The position numbers and the translations under genes are program-made. A stretch of 64,000 nucleotides of DNA from Bosea sp. 29B (GTDB lineage Bacteria; Pseudomonadota; Alphaproteobacteria; Rhizobiales; Beijerinckiaceae), in the NCBI RefSeq assembly GCF_902506165.1, contig NZ_LR733817.1:5237625-5301624 (forward strand), in the 5' to 3' direction. Under the pieces are notes generated by a model. The model did not search any database. It was not told the DNA's origin and worked only from the letters and a program-made list of their open reading frames with translations. Below are positions 8,578 through 17,655 of the stretch, in pieces (position 1 is the stretch's first letter; each line of letters opens with the position of its first letter).

Positions 8578-8973
8578 ATGTTTTCGATACCCGGCCTGAA
8601 GGTGGTTTCGCTGACCGATGCCGCCGCTCGGCGCATTCGCGAGATCATGGCGCAGTCGGCGCGCGACAATCCGGATTCGCCGGCGCTCGGCCTGCGCGTC
8701 GGCGTCAAGAAGGGCGGCTGCGCCGGCATGGAATACACCTTCGAGGTCGCGCGCGCGACCGGGAAGGGCGACGAGGTCGTGACCGAGAAGGACGCGACCG
8801 TGATCGTCGACGCCAAGGCGGTGCTGTTCCTGCTCGGCACCGAGCTCGACTTCAAGACCGATCGATTCTCCTCGACCTTCGTCTTCAACAACCCGAACCA
8901 GGTCTCGGCTTGCGGCTGCGGCGAATCGGTCGAGATCAAGCCGCGTTCGGAGAACGCGCTGGCGGCCCAGTAG
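8578..8973 (+). CDS. HesB/IscA/ErpA-type iron-sulfur carrier protein
   Basis: A 131-residue A-type Fe-S carrier. The three conserved cysteines are in GGCAGMEY and in the terminal ACGCGESV motif, and the FVFNNPNQ segment precedes the CGCG as in SufA/IscA/ErpA. Such proteins receive a cluster from the Suf or Isc scaffold and pass it to apo-proteins. A GAGGAGGGACGAGG purine stretch lies right upstream of the ATG. No suf genes are in the window, so SufA, IscA and ErpA cannot be separated here. The next gene starts only 6 bases later, suggesting cotranscription. Confidence 0.9.
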   Translation: MFSIPGLKVVSLTDAAARRIREIMAQSARDNPDSPALGLRVGVKKGGCAGMEYTFEVARATGKGDEVVTEKDATVIVDAKAVLFLLGTELDFKTDRFSSTFVFNNPNQVSACGCGESVEIKPRSENALAAQ

Positions 8974-8979
8974 CCACGC

Positions 8980-9357
8980 ATGGATGCCGACGCGATCGCG
9001 GAGCTGTTCGCGCCGGTCGTGGTGGTTCGGATGCGCCGCATGTTCGGCGGGCTCGGCGTTTATGCCGGCGACGCGATGTTCGCGCTTGCCTTCGATGGCG
9101 AGATTTTCCTGAAGACGACGGAAGCGACGCGGCCGGAATTCATGGCGGTCGGCAGCGAGCCCTTCCGCTACATGGCGCGCAGCCGCGAGCGCGAACTTGG
9201 CTATTGGCGTTTGCCGGCGGCGGCTTTTGACGACGAAGATGTGCTGCGCCACTTCACTGAGATCGCGCTTGCCGACGCGCGCGAGGCAGCGCTCAAGAAG
9301 GGTATCAGGCGGCCGCTCAGGCGACCTTCGCGGCGTCCTGGATCGCGTCCTCGGTGA
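8980..9357 (+). CDS. TfoX/Sxy N-terminal domain protein
   Basis: A 125-residue protein consisting of a TfoX_N domain: VVVRMRRMFGGLGVYAGDAMFALAFDGEIFLKTTE followed by PFRYMARSRERELGYWRLP. It lacks the C-terminal TfoX domain seen in competence regulators, as is usual for the short alphaproteobacterial members, whose role is unknown. The basic C-terminal tail overlaps the 3' end of the convergent diguanylate cyclase gene by 41 bases. The start follows the IscA-type gene closely, so the two share a transcript. Confidence 0.82.
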   Translation: MDADAIAELFAPVVVVRMRRMFGGLGVYAGDAMFALAFDGEIFLKTTEATRPEFMAVGSEPFRYMARSRERELGYWRLPAAAFDDEDVLRHFTEIALADAREAALKKGIRRPLRRPSRRPGSRPR

Positions 9358-10375
9358 CGGTGCGGTTGCGGCCGTCGCGCTTGGCCTGCAGCAACGCATT
9401 GTCGGCCCGCTCGACGATCGAGCTCGCCGTGTCGCCGCGCCGATAGACCGAGACGCCGAGCGAGATGGTGATCCGCCCGAGGCTTTCATTGGTCGAGCGC
9501 TTCACCAATTCGCGGGTCAGCAGCGCCTGGCGCACCGTCTCGGCACCAAACTTGCCGGCGACGACATCGGCCTCCGGCAGGATGATGGCGAACTCCTCGC
9601 CGCCGAAGCGGGTGATGATTGCCTTGTCCTTGAACTTGTCCTTCATCGTCCGGGCGACCAGGCGCAGCACCTGATCCCCCGTCAGATGGCCGTGCATGTC
9701 GTTGAAGTGCTTGAAGAAGTCGATATCGGCCATGACAAGGGCGAAGGGCTCGCGCCGCAGCGTCGCCTGATCGATCGCCTTCTGCAGCATCTCCTCGAAA
9801 TGGCGGCGATTGGCGAGGCCGGTGAGCGGGTCGGTCAGCGCCTCGGCCCGCGTCGATTCCAGCGCCTCGCGCAGATTGCGGATCTCGTGCGCGCTTTCGC
9901 GCAGCTGGCCTTCGAGCTGGGTCTTGCGGGCGACCTCCTCGCGGGTCGACAGGACGAGCGCCTCGACCCATTCGCGCAGCTTCTGCCGGTCGGCGGATGG
10001 GGGCACTTCCTCCGACATGGCGCAGAGCCGGCCATGGTATTGCTCGCTGGAGCTGAGCGCCCGATCGACCAGCGCCATCATGCTCTCGATCTCGGCGAGC
10101 ACCTGCAGGCTGGTGCGCTCGGCCTGTCGCGACAGGCGGTCGGTGCTGACGAATTTCTCGTAGAGCGTGTCGATGTCGGCGACGCCGACTTCGCCATTGC
10201 TGGCGGCGATCACAGCCTGCATCGCCATGCTGAGCGCCGGCATCTCGCCGCTGAGATGGGCGTACCAAACCTCAAAAGCGCGCGGATACCCAGGGGAATA
10301 ATGCTGTCGCATCGCTGCAACAACCTGCTCGGCGAGGTCGTGAGCCTGCGGCGAGCCTGAGCTGCTGTTGGTCAT
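9317..10375 (-). CDS. GGDEF-domain diguanylate cyclase
   Basis: A 352-residue soluble protein. Residues about 1-165 are helical without a recognised sensor domain or membrane segment and include a coiled-coil-like linker (about 140-178). The GGDEF domain (about 178-340) has the DPLTGLANRRHF entry, the metal Asp218 in MADIDFFKHFND, and an intact GGEEF active site at 258-262, so it should make cyclic di-GMP. The RxxD product-inhibition site expected five residues upstream is KDKA (249-252), so feedback through that site is probably absent. No EAL domain is present. The gene is monocistronic. Confidence 0.93.
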   Translation of the reverse strand: MTNSSSGSPQAHDLAEQVVAAMRQHYSPGYPRAFEVWYAHLSGEMPALSMAMQAVIAASNGEVGVADIDTLYEKFVSTDRLSRQAERTSLQVLAEIESMMALVDRALSSSEQYHGRLCAMSEEVPPSADRQKLREWVEALVLSTREEVARKTQLEGQLRESAHEIRNLREALESTRAEALTDPLTGLANRRHFEEMLQKAIDQATLRREPFALVMADIDFFKHFNDMHGHLTGDQVLRLVARTMKDKFKDKAIITRFGGEEFAIILPEADVVAGKFGAETVRQALLTRELVKRSTNESLGRITISLGVSVYRRGDTASSIVERADNALLQAKRDGRNRTVTEDAIQDAAKVA

Positions 10376-10474
10376 GACATCCTGTCCCCTGCCGAGCGCG
10401 AAATTCTTCCGCGCCCGCTACGCGCCTGACCCTAGGACAGACGAAGTTAAAGCAAGGTTGCCAGGAAACGTGTT

Positions 10475-11947
10475 TTAGCCGACGCGGACGGGGCGCAGCA
10501 GGAAGGCAGGGACGTGGTCGCCGAGGCCCTTGACCTTAGGGCCGTCATCGAGGTCGTCTCGGCGGGGCGACCGGCCACGATTGCCGTGCGGCGCGCCGTT
10601 GCCGGAGGCTTCTTCGCGGCGCGGCGCGCGTGGTGCCTCGTTGCTGCGCGCAGCCTCCACCTCGGCCCGTTCGGGGCGGCTTTCGGATCGAGCGTGCTCG
10701 CTCCTCGGCTCGGCCCGCGGCGGCTTGCCATCGCGTCCGCCGCGTTGCGGGCGGCCGCCCTTTCGGTCGTCGCCACGGCGGCCACGGCGCTCTTCACGCG
10801 GCTCGGCTGCCGGCAGGCTCTCGAGGCCCGGTCCGGCCCATTCGATGCTCTGGCCGGTCAGTTTCTCGATCGCGGCGAGGAGCTTGTCGTCATGGCGGGT
10901 GACGATGGTGAAGGAGGCGCCCTCGCGGCCGGCGCGGCCGGTTCGCCCGATGCGGTGGACATAGTCCTCGGCATGGGTCGGCACATCGAAATTGAAGACG
11001 TGGCTGACGGCAGGGATATCGAGGCCGCGCGCCGCGACATCGCTCGCGACCAGGATCGGGTTCTCGCCCGTGCGGAAGGAATCGAGCGCCGCCATGCGGG
11101 CGTACTGGTCCATGTCGCCGTGCAGCGCCACGGCCGGGAATCCGTGCTTCAGCAGCGACTTGTGCAGCGTTGCTACATCGCGCTTGCGGTTGCAGAACAC
11201 GATCGCGTTCTGCAGATCCTTGGCGTCCTTGATCAGCTTGCGCAGCGTATCGCGCTTCTCGTAGTCCTGGTTGTGTGAGGCGACCAGGCGCTGCGTGATG
11301 GTCGCGGCGGCGGTCGCCGGCCTGGCGACTTCGATGCGAACCGGATTGTGCAGGAACTGCTCGCTGATCCGGGTGATCTCAGGCGGCATCGTCGCGGTGA
11401 AGAACAAGGTCTGCCGCGTGAAGGGAACAAGCTTGCAAACCCGCTCGATGTCCGGGATGAAGCCCATGTCGAGCATGCGGTCGGCTTCGTCGATGACGAG
11501 CAGCTCGACGCCGGTCAGCAGCAGCTTGCCGCGCTCGACATGGTCGAGCAAGCGGCCGGGCGTCGCGATCAACACGTCGACGCCACGGGTGATCTTGGCA
11601 TCCTGGTCGCCGAAGGAAACGCCGCCGATCAGCAGCGCGACCGAAAGCTTCTGGTTGACGCCGTAGCGGACAAAGTTTTCCTCGACCTGCGCGGCGAGCT
11701 CGCGCGTCGGCTCGAGGATCAGCGTGCGCGGCATCCGGGCCCGGGCGCGGCCGGTCTCCAGGATGGTCAGCATCGGCAGGGTGAAGGCCGCGGTCTTGCC
11801 GGTGCCGGTCTGGGCGATGCCGAGCACGTCTTTGCGGGCGAGCACGTGGGGAATAGCCTGGGCCTGGATGGGGGTAGGCGTCGTGTAGCCGGCGGTCGAG
11901 ACCGCGGTTAGAACCTTATCGCTCAGGCCGAGTTCGGCAAAAGACAT
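10475..11947 (-). CDS. rhlE: DEAD-box ATP-dependent RNA helicase, RhlE type
   Basis: A 490-residue SF2 helicase. Motifs in order: Q motif (YTTPTPIQAQAI, 21-32), Walker A AQTGTGKT (45-52), PTRELA (about 80), DEAD (153-156), TAT in place of SAT (184-186), and the domain 2 HRIGRTGRAG motif. Residues from about 385 form a long Arg/Glu/Gly-rich tail with RGGRDG-like stretches, typical of RhlE proteins and likely to bind RNA. It probably helps remodel rRNA or mRNA structure. The leader of about 130 bases before family D repeat 1 is the likely promoter region. Confidence 0.93.
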   Translation of the reverse strand: MSFAELGLSDKVLTAVSTAGYTTPTPIQAQAIPHVLARKDVLGIAQTGTGKTAAFTLPMLTILETGRARARMPRTLILEPTRELAAQVEENFVRYGVNQKLSVALLIGGVSFGDQDAKITRGVDVLIATPGRLLDHVERGKLLLTGVELLVIDEADRMLDMGFIPDIERVCKLVPFTRQTLFFTATMPPEITRISEQFLHNPVRIEVARPATAAATITQRLVASHNQDYEKRDTLRKLIKDAKDLQNAIVFCNRKRDVATLHKSLLKHGFPAVALHGDMDQYARMAALDSFRTGENPILVASDVAARGLDIPAVSHVFNFDVPTHAEDYVHRIGRTGRAGREGASFTIVTRHDDKLLAAIEKLTGQSIEWAGPGLESLPAAEPREERRGRRGDDRKGGRPQRGGRDGKPPRAEPRSEHARSESRPERAEVEAARSNEAPRAPRREEASGNGAPHGNRGRSPRRDDLDDGPKVKGLGDHVPAFLLRPVRVG

Positions 11948-12082
11948 CGATAGTTGCGCTTCTCAAGGGTCGGGGACACGTGGCGGGATGACCGATCGAC
12001 CGCAACGGTGGCGCGACTTTGCTGGGTTGCGCGCCTTCGGACGCCCGTGCAATGCAGAAAAAACGGGGCAAAGTCAACATTC

Positions 12083-12196
12083 TAGAGCTTGTTCCGATCT
12101 GCTTGCATCGCAAGGCGGTCGTCCGAACGGTCTCTGAACAAAAAATGGGTACGGATTCACGACCGGCTTGCTTCAACCTGGTCGGATCCAGCCAGA
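12083..12196. repeat. Intergenic repeat, family D copy 1
   Basis: An element starting TAGAGCTTGTTCCGATC and ending near GGTCGGATCCAGCC. It aligns along its length with the element at 47693-47805, sharing the opening TAGAGC..GTTCCGATC, a central ACGGTCTCT and the closing TCAACCTGxTCGxATCC. In this copy the internal hairpins are degenerate. It fills most of the space between rhlE and the divergent alpha/beta hydrolase gene. Confidence 0.65.
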
Positions 12197-12221
12197 GCAG
12201 GATTGGTGAAGAGTGAGCACG

Positions 12222-12929
12222 ATGCAGAGCAAGATACCCGAAGCACTTGTCCTGGTCCCCGGCCTGAATTGCACGCCTGCACTCTATGCCCCGCAATGGC
12301 TCGCCTTGGCTTCGGGCCGGCAGATTCTGGTCGCTGACAACACCACCGACGACACGATCACAGCGATGGTCGAACGTTTGCTGGCTACGGCGCCGGAGCG
12401 CTTTGCGCTGTGCGGGTTGTCTATGGGCGGCTATGTCGCCCTGGAGGCGATCCGTCGTGCACCGGAGCGGGTGACGCGGCTCGCTTTGCTCGACACCACC
12501 GCCAAACCGCCGACGCCCGAGACCAACGCGCCGCGCGAGCAGATGATAGCGCTGGCGGAGAAGGGCGCCTTCGACAATGTCGTGGCCTTGCTCTGGCAGA
12601 AGCTGGTCGCGCCCAGCCGGCTGGTCGACGAGGCGTTGCGGCTGGAGGTGCGGGCGATGGCCGAGGCGGTGGGGCCGCTAGGCTTCATCCGCCAGCAGCG
12701 CGCCATCATGGGTCGGTCCGATGCCAGGCCAGTGCTGGGGACGATATCCGTCCCGACGCTGGTCGTGGTCGGTGCGGAGGACGCGATCACGCCGCCCGAC
12801 GAGGCACGCGAGATCGTCGGCGGCATCGGGACGAAGGCGCGTTATCTGGAAATACCGGGCTGCGGCCACCTGTCGACGCTGGAAGCGCCGGAGATCGTCA
12901 CGGCGGCTTTGCGCGACTGGCTCGCTTAG
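12222..12929 (+). CDS. Alpha/beta hydrolase
   Basis: A 235-residue alpha/beta-hydrolase. The oxyanion-side motif LVPGLNC opens the fold, the nucleophile elbow is CGLSMGGYVALE (GxSxG with Ser near residue 71), an acid is offered in VVGAEDAITPPDEA, and the catalytic His is in GCGHLSTLEAPE. All triad members are present, so it is likely an active esterase or related hydrolase; the substrate cannot be inferred. GAAGAG eight bases upstream favours the ATG at 12222, although a GTG nine bases earlier is possible. The neighbour on the right is convergent and only 3 bases away. Confidence 0.85.
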   Translation: MQSKIPEALVLVPGLNCTPALYAPQWLALASGRQILVADNTTDDTITAMVERLLATAPERFALCGLSMGGYVALEAIRRAPERVTRLALLDTTAKPPTPETNAPREQMIALAEKGAFDNVVALLWQKLVAPSRLVDEALRLEVRAMAEAVGPLGFIRQQRAIMGRSDARPVLGTISVPTLVVVGAEDAITPPDEAREIVGGIGTKARYLEIPGCGHLSTLEAPEIVTAALRDWLA

Positions 12930-12932
12930 GGC

Positions 12933-13193
12933 TCAGCGCGGGACCACACAGGGGTCGAGCTTGGTTTCGTTGGCGCGCTTGACGATCGAGCCGGTGACCA
13001 GCGGGTCGATCGCCTGGCCCTTTGCCGCAGCCTGGGCGACCTCACGCATCGCGTCGCGATCGAGCTGTGCTGTGTGGCTCGAGACGAAATTGGCAGCGAT
13101 GACGGAAAGGAAGGCGATCGCTGCGCCGGCCTTGGCGACATCGGCGACCATGGTGCCGCGCTTGTTGCGCAGGAAGGCGATGACGAGCTGCAT
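12933..13193 (-). CDS. Small membrane-anchored hypothetical protein
   Basis: An 86-residue protein not recognised as a named family. The N-terminus (FLRNKRGTMVADVAKAGAAIAFLSVIAANFV) combines a basic segment with one hydrophobic helix, a layout that resembles Flp-type pilins, but the pilin Glu-Tyr pair is missing. The remainder is hydrophilic, with one Cys near the C-terminus. GGAG lies upstream of the ATG. It sits between the alpha/beta hydrolase (convergent) and the divergent peptidoglycan-binding-domain gene, with no pilus assembly genes nearby. Confidence 0.6.
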   Translation of the reverse strand: MQLVIAFLRNKRGTMVADVAKAGAAIAFLSVIAANFVSSHTAQLDRDAMREVAQAAAKGQAIDPLVTGSIVKRANETKLDPCVVPR

Positions 13194-13364
13194 CGCAGAA
13201 CTCCGGAAAGCAAATGGCGTGGATCGCCGATAGACAGAGCATGCAGCAGCGGCTGTAAAAACTTGGTTAGCGAAGCGTCTCTGGTTCAGTTCGCCATCGC
13301 TTGGCGCGAATAAACGGCTTACGCTAGGACAGTCCGTGGTCGTCACCGTCAAAAGGGGCGTCGC

Positions 13365-14510
13365 ATGCTGAAACAGGGGGCCCGGGGTGAACCGGTCCGC
13401 TTGCTGCAGAACCAGCTCAACCTGCTGCCGACGCGGCTCGTCAAGCTCGTCGTCGACGGCATTTTCGGAACGCGCACCCATGGTCGCGTACTGGAATTCC
13501 AGGGCAACAACCAGCTCGAAAAGGATGGCGTCGTCGGCCCGCTGACCCTCGACCTGATCGCCAATCTGCTCAAGAATCTCAACAACATCCTGCCAGTGCC
13601 GCCACCCATGCCGGTTCCCAAGAAGCCGTCGGTGGTCAGGCTGGTCACCGACGAGATTCTCGGCTCCTTTCCCTCCGCGAACAACCTGATCACGCAGGTC
13701 ATCCCGCCGATCGCCGTGATCCAGACCGCGACCTACAAGCAGGGAGCCGGCGGCCCGCCACTGGATTTCCAGATCATGCCGGCTACGACCGGGCGGCTCG
13801 CGATTTTCGCCGCCCGCAACAAGGACGGGATCGAGCGTGCGGTGATCCTGCTGCTGCCGGCGCAGGTCAAAGCGGATCGCCTGCTGATCTGCATCAGCCA
13901 TGGCTTCGGCGGGCAGGGGCCGAAGACGCGGGCCAGGCTCGCGGCGCTGAACTGGACCAACCCGCTGTCTAAGCCCTTGGTCGACTATGTGCTGCTGAAT
14001 CATGTCGTCAATCGCTGGGGCGCCCAGACGCTCGCGGCCCAAAAGCGCAATCTCGGCTACATGCAGATCGTCCGTTCCGGTGCAGCTGGCGGCGAGCTCG
14101 GGCCCTTTGCCAGGGATGCGGCCTTCCTGCGACAGGTGCTGACCGAGATGAGCGACCTGACTAACGGCGCTTTCTCGTTCAACACTCTGGAGACGATGAC
14201 CTTTTCGAGCGGCATCAGCGATCACAACCTGCTCGTCTCGCAGGCGGAGAAGCAGTTCGACATTGCCGCCAGCTACGCCATCGATCCTGTACCGCAGACA
14301 CGGCCGGCGAACTCGAAAGGCAAGAAGCGGCTGTTCCGCAGCGGGGTAACGTCGCAGGGGCCGCCGCTGCCCGGCTCGGACTTCCTCCCGGTCGGACGCT
14401 GGCGCAATGAATGGGCGAATTTCCGCCTGAAGACCGACGGCGAATACGACTACATGCACAATTGGACGATGCCGTTCTACTGCCTCTATCTCGGCATCCA
14501 GACCTCCTAG
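13365..14510 (+). CDS. Peptidoglycan-binding-domain protein with uncharacterised hydrolase-like C-terminus
   Basis: A 381-residue protein. Residues 1-70 are a PG_binding_1 repeat (GARGEPVRLLQNQLNLL, VDGIFGTRT, VEFQ-like helix, DGVVGPLT). A Pro-rich linker (about 76-90) leads to a large domain I do not recognise. That domain has a strand-turn LLICISHGFGGQ (173-184) resembling the oxyanion HG motif of lipases, and a later TFSSGIS segment (279-285). No signal peptide or membrane segment is visible, so export would need another route. It may be a cell-wall-targeted hydrolase or an effector-like protein; this is inference. It stands alone. Confidence 0.7.
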   Translation: MLKQGARGEPVRLLQNQLNLLPTRLVKLVVDGIFGTRTHGRVLEFQGNNQLEKDGVVGPLTLDLIANLLKNLNNILPVPPPMPVPKKPSVVRLVTDEILGSFPSANNLITQVIPPIAVIQTATYKQGAGGPPLDFQIMPATTGRLAIFAARNKDGIERAVILLLPAQVKADRLLICISHGFGGQGPKTRARLAALNWTNPLSKPLVDYVLLNHVVNRWGAQTLAAQKRNLGYMQIVRSGAAGGELGPFARDAAFLRQVLTEMSDLTNGAFSFNTLETMTFSSGISDHNLLVSQAEKQFDIAASYAIDPVPQTRPANSKGKKRLFRSGVTSQGPPLPGSDFLPVGRWRNEWANFRLKTDGEYDYMHNWTMPFYCLYLGIQTS

Positions 14511-14517
14511 CAAGCGC

Positions 14518-15420
14518 TCAGCCGCGCCCCTCCAGCCTCCCACGATGCTCGCGGAACAGCTGGCGCAACCCATCGAGGACCGCCAGTACCGCCGGCCGCT
14601 GCCGGCTGCTCTCATGCGAGACCAGGAAGATCTCGTCGGCGGTCGCCTCGGGCGGCTCCTCCAGCCGGATCAGCCCGGCATCGGCATCCGCCAGGAAGCA
14701 CGGCGCCATCGAGACCGCGCCGGACGAGCGGATGCTCTCATAGCGCGCGGCGGAATCGCCGACGCGGGCGGCGATCGGCCGTCCGGCCGCCCAGGCGAGG
14801 ATGTGCTGCTCGATGCGCGAGGAGACATCCCGGCTGACCGAGATCACCGGCGCGGTCGCCGGATCGACGTCGTGCCGGGCATAGAAGGCCTGCGCCAGCT
14901 TGCCGACCTTCTGGCCGAAATAGCCGGCGTCACCCGGCGGCTTGCGCATGCGGATCGCGATCTCGGCCTCGCCGCGCGCCAGATCGAGCCGATCGCGTGT
15001 GCTGATGATGACGATCTCGATGCCACCTGCCGCAGCCGAGAGCCGGGCGGCGTGCTGGGTCAGGAACAGGCTGATCGACGTCGTCGCGGTGATGCGGACG
15101 GGAGCGTCGTCGCGGGCACGGGCCGAGTTCGCCCGCGTCTCGAAGCGCGCCACGGCTTCGGCCGCCGCTGCCGCATCCTCGGCGAGCGAGAGGCCGATCT
15201 CGGTCGGGATCAGCCGGTTGGCGCCGCGCTTGAACAGCGGCAGGCCGAGCCGCGCCTCGAAGGCTTTCAGGCGCCGCGCGACCGTCGTCTCGCTCAGTCC
15301 GAGCGCAGACGCTGCCAGAGCGAGGCCGCCCGTCGAGGCGATGGCGTGGAAGATTTCAAGATCGGCCCAGAGCGAGGCCAGGGCATCGCGTCGAGATGGA
15401 GAGGCAGGAGGCTCGCCCAT
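14518..15420 (-). CDS. LysR-family transcriptional regulator
   Basis: A 300-residue LysR-type regulator. The winged helix-turn-helix covers about residues 18-77 (LEIFHAIASTGGLALAASALGLSETTVARRLKAFEARLGLPLFKRG), then a helical linker with many Ala and an effector-binding domain beginning VRITATTSISLFL. The domain is complete, but its ligand is unknown. No divergent target gene is evident: the upstream neighbour parE is on the same strand, 165 bases away, and the downstream neighbour is convergent. Confidence 0.9.
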   Translation of the reverse strand: MGEPPASPSRRDALASLWADLEIFHAIASTGGLALAASALGLSETTVARRLKAFEARLGLPLFKRGANRLIPTEIGLSLAEDAAAAAEAVARFETRANSARARDDAPVRITATTSISLFLTQHAARLSAAAGGIEIVIISTRDRLDLARGEAEIAIRMRKPPGDAGYFGQKVGKLAQAFYARHDVDPATAPVISVSRDVSSRIEQHILAWAAGRPIAARVGDSAARYESIRSSGAVSMAPCFLADADAGLIRLEEPPEATADEIFLVSHESSRQRPAVLAVLDGLRQLFREHRGRLEGRG

Positions 15421-15585
15421 GCGTTCAAGGGCCGGAGATAGGGCGCGGACTCGTGGCGCTGGGCGGGATCATGGTCGGCATCGTGCGGGTCGGTCGGCAT
15501 GCGCCCAAGGTGAGCGCATGTCGGTGGCAAGACAGCCCGGCAGGCTTGCCGGGGAGCCCGGCGCGCAAGCCGGCCAGTCTTCGCC

Positions 15586-17655
15586 TCACAGGTCGATCAG
15601 CTCGCCGGCGAAGGCGGCCCGCTCCTGGATGAAAAGGAAACGCGCCTCCGGCTTGTTGCCCATCAGCCGCTCGACCGTGTCGGAGGTCTCTTCCTTCGCC
15701 TCGTGGTCGACCATGACCTTGAGCAAGGAGCGCTTGCTCGGGTCCATCGTGGTCTCTTTGAGTTCGGCCGGCATCATCTCGCCCAGGCCCTTGAAGCGGC
15801 CGATCTCCGGCTTCTTGCCCTTGAAGACAGTCTCGATCAGCTCGTCCCTATGGGCATCGTCACGGGCATAGACGGACTTGGTGCCATGACGCAGCCGATA
15901 GAGCGGCGGCACGGACAGATAGAGATGGCCCTTCTCGATCAGTCGCGGCATCTGGCGCCAGAAGAACGTGACCAGGAGCGAGGCGATATGGGCGCCGTCG
16001 ACATCGGCGTCGGTCATCACGATGACCTTCTCGTAACGCAGGTCGTCTTCACGGAACTGGCTGCCGATGCCACAGCCCAGCGCCAGGATCAGGTCGGCGA
16101 GCTGCTGGTTGGCGTTGAGCTTTTCGCGCGTCGCATTGGCGACGTTGAGGATCTTGCCGCGCAGGGGCAGGATCGCCTGGTTGGCGCGATTGCGCGCCTG
16201 CTTGGCCGAGCCCCCGGCGGAGTCGCCCTCGACGATGAACAGCTCGGAGCCTGCCGCGCCGGCATTGCTGCAATCGGCGAGCTTGCCGGGGAGCCTAAGC
16301 TTACGCGTCGCGGTCTTGCGCGAGACTTCCTTCTCGAGGCGCCGGCGCTGGCGCTCCTCGGCCCGGTCGACCGACCAGTCGAGCAGCCTCAGCGCCTGCT
16401 GTGGCGAGGCGGCGAGCCAATGGTCGAAAGCATCGCGTATCGCGTTCTCGACGATGCGGGCCGCTTCCAGCGTCGCCAGCTTGTCCTTGGTCTGGCCCTG
16501 GAATTCCGGCTCGCGGATGAAGACCGAGAGCATGGCGGCGCAGGTCGCCATGACGTCGTCGGCGGTGACCTGCGCCATGCGCTTTGACTGGCCGATGCGC
16601 TCGGCATGGTCGCGCAGGCCGCGCAGCAGGGCGATGCGCAGGCCGGATTCATGCGTGCCGCCTTCCGGCGTCGGGATGGTGTTGCAGTAGGACGAGGAGA
16701 AGCCGTCCTCACCGGTCGCGAGCCAGGCCACCGCCCATTCGAGCGAGCCGTGGCCGCCTTCCTTGGTGATCTTGCCTGAGAAGATCGGCTCGGCGACGAG
16801 GTCCTTGCCCTCGATCTCGCGGGCGAGATAGTCGCGCAGCCCCCCCGGGAACTTGAACACCGCCTCAGCCGCGACATCGCCTTCCGGCTGCAAGCGCGAA
16901 GGCGCGCAGCGCCAGCGGATCTCGACGCCACCGAACAGATAGGCCTTGGAGCGGGCCATGCGGAACAGCCGCGCCGGGACGAAATGCGCCCCTTCGCCAA
17001 AGATCTGCGCGTCGGGATGGAAGCGCACCCGGGTGCCGCGCCGGTTCGGCGCCCGGCCGACGGTCTCCAGCGGCCCGAGCGGGATGCCGCGCGAGAAGCT
17101 CTGGCGATAGAGCATCTGGCCGCGCGCGACCTCGACCTCGACCAGGTCGGAGAGCGCATTGACGACGGAGACGCCGACGCCGTGCAGGCCGCCCGAGGTC
17201 TCGTAGACCTTGGAATCGAACTTTCCGCCGGCGTGCAGGATCGTCATGATCACTTCGAGCGCCGACTTGTCCGGGAACTTCGGATGGGGGTCGATCGGCA
17301 TGCCGCGGCCATTATCGGTGACCGCGAGCGAGCCGTCGGCGAACAACTCGACATCGATGAAGCTGGCATGGCCGGCGACTGCTTCGTCCATGGCGTTGTC
17401 GATCACCTCGGCGAAGAGGTGATGCAGCGCCCGCTCGTCGGTGCCGCCGATATACATGCCCGGCCGGCGCCGCACCGGCTCCAGCCCCTCGAGAACCTCG
17501 ATCGCGGACGCGTCGTAGCCGGCCTCGGAGAGCGTGCCGCTGCGCGGGGGCGGGGCTGGGCGCGCGGCCGGCTTCGGCGCAGGGGCGGGCGCACGCGATT
17601 CCTCGCGCATCTCCTTGCCGCCATCTTCGCCGAAGAGATCGTCCGTCATCGTCAC
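15586..17655 (-). CDS. parE: DNA topoisomerase IV subunit B
   Basis: A 689-residue type IIA topoisomerase ATPase subunit, which with ParC decatenates daughter chromosomes. The GHKL ATPase shows EVIDNAMDEA (83-92), TDNGRGMP (113-120) and GGLHGVGVSVVNALS (155-169). The TOPRIM domain has EGDSAGG (476-482) and the metal motif DADVDGAHI (549-557). A Pro/Ala-rich N-terminal extension of about 40 residues precedes the catalytic core. Assignment to ParE rather than GyrB rests on length, as the GyrB-specific C-terminal insert is absent. It is the only large gene in this stretch. Confidence 0.93.
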   Translation of the reverse strand: MTMTDDLFGEDGGKEMREESRAPAPAPKPAARPAPPPRSGTLSEAGYDASAIEVLEGLEPVRRRPGMYIGGTDERALHHLFAEVIDNAMDEAVAGHASFIDVELFADGSLAVTDNGRGMPIDPHPKFPDKSALEVIMTILHAGGKFDSKVYETSGGLHGVGVSVVNALSDLVEVEVARGQMLYRQSFSRGIPLGPLETVGRAPNRRGTRVRFHPDAQIFGEGAHFVPARLFRMARSKAYLFGGVEIRWRCAPSRLQPEGDVAAEAVFKFPGGLRDYLAREIEGKDLVAEPIFSGKITKEGGHGSLEWAVAWLATGEDGFSSSYCNTIPTPEGGTHESGLRIALLRGLRDHAERIGQSKRMAQVTADDVMATCAAMLSVFIREPEFQGQTKDKLATLEAARIVENAIRDAFDHWLAASPQQALRLLDWSVDRAEERQRRRLEKEVSRKTATRKLRLPGKLADCSNAGAAGSELFIVEGDSAGGSAKQARNRANQAILPLRGKILNVANATREKLNANQQLADLILALGCGIGSQFREDDLRYEKVIVMTDADVDGAHIASLLVTFFWRQMPRLIEKGHLYLSVPPLYRLRHGTKSVYARDDAHRDELIETVFKGKKPEIGRFKGLGEMMPAELKETTMDPSKRSLLKVMVDHEAKEETSDTVERLMGNKPEARFLFIQERAAFAGELIDL

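Noticed and set aside
12049..12077. A sigma-70 promoter for rhlE with TTGACT on the minus strand
   Set aside because: The -35 hexamer is good but the hexamer 17 bases on is CATTGC, a poor -10, so no feature is entered.
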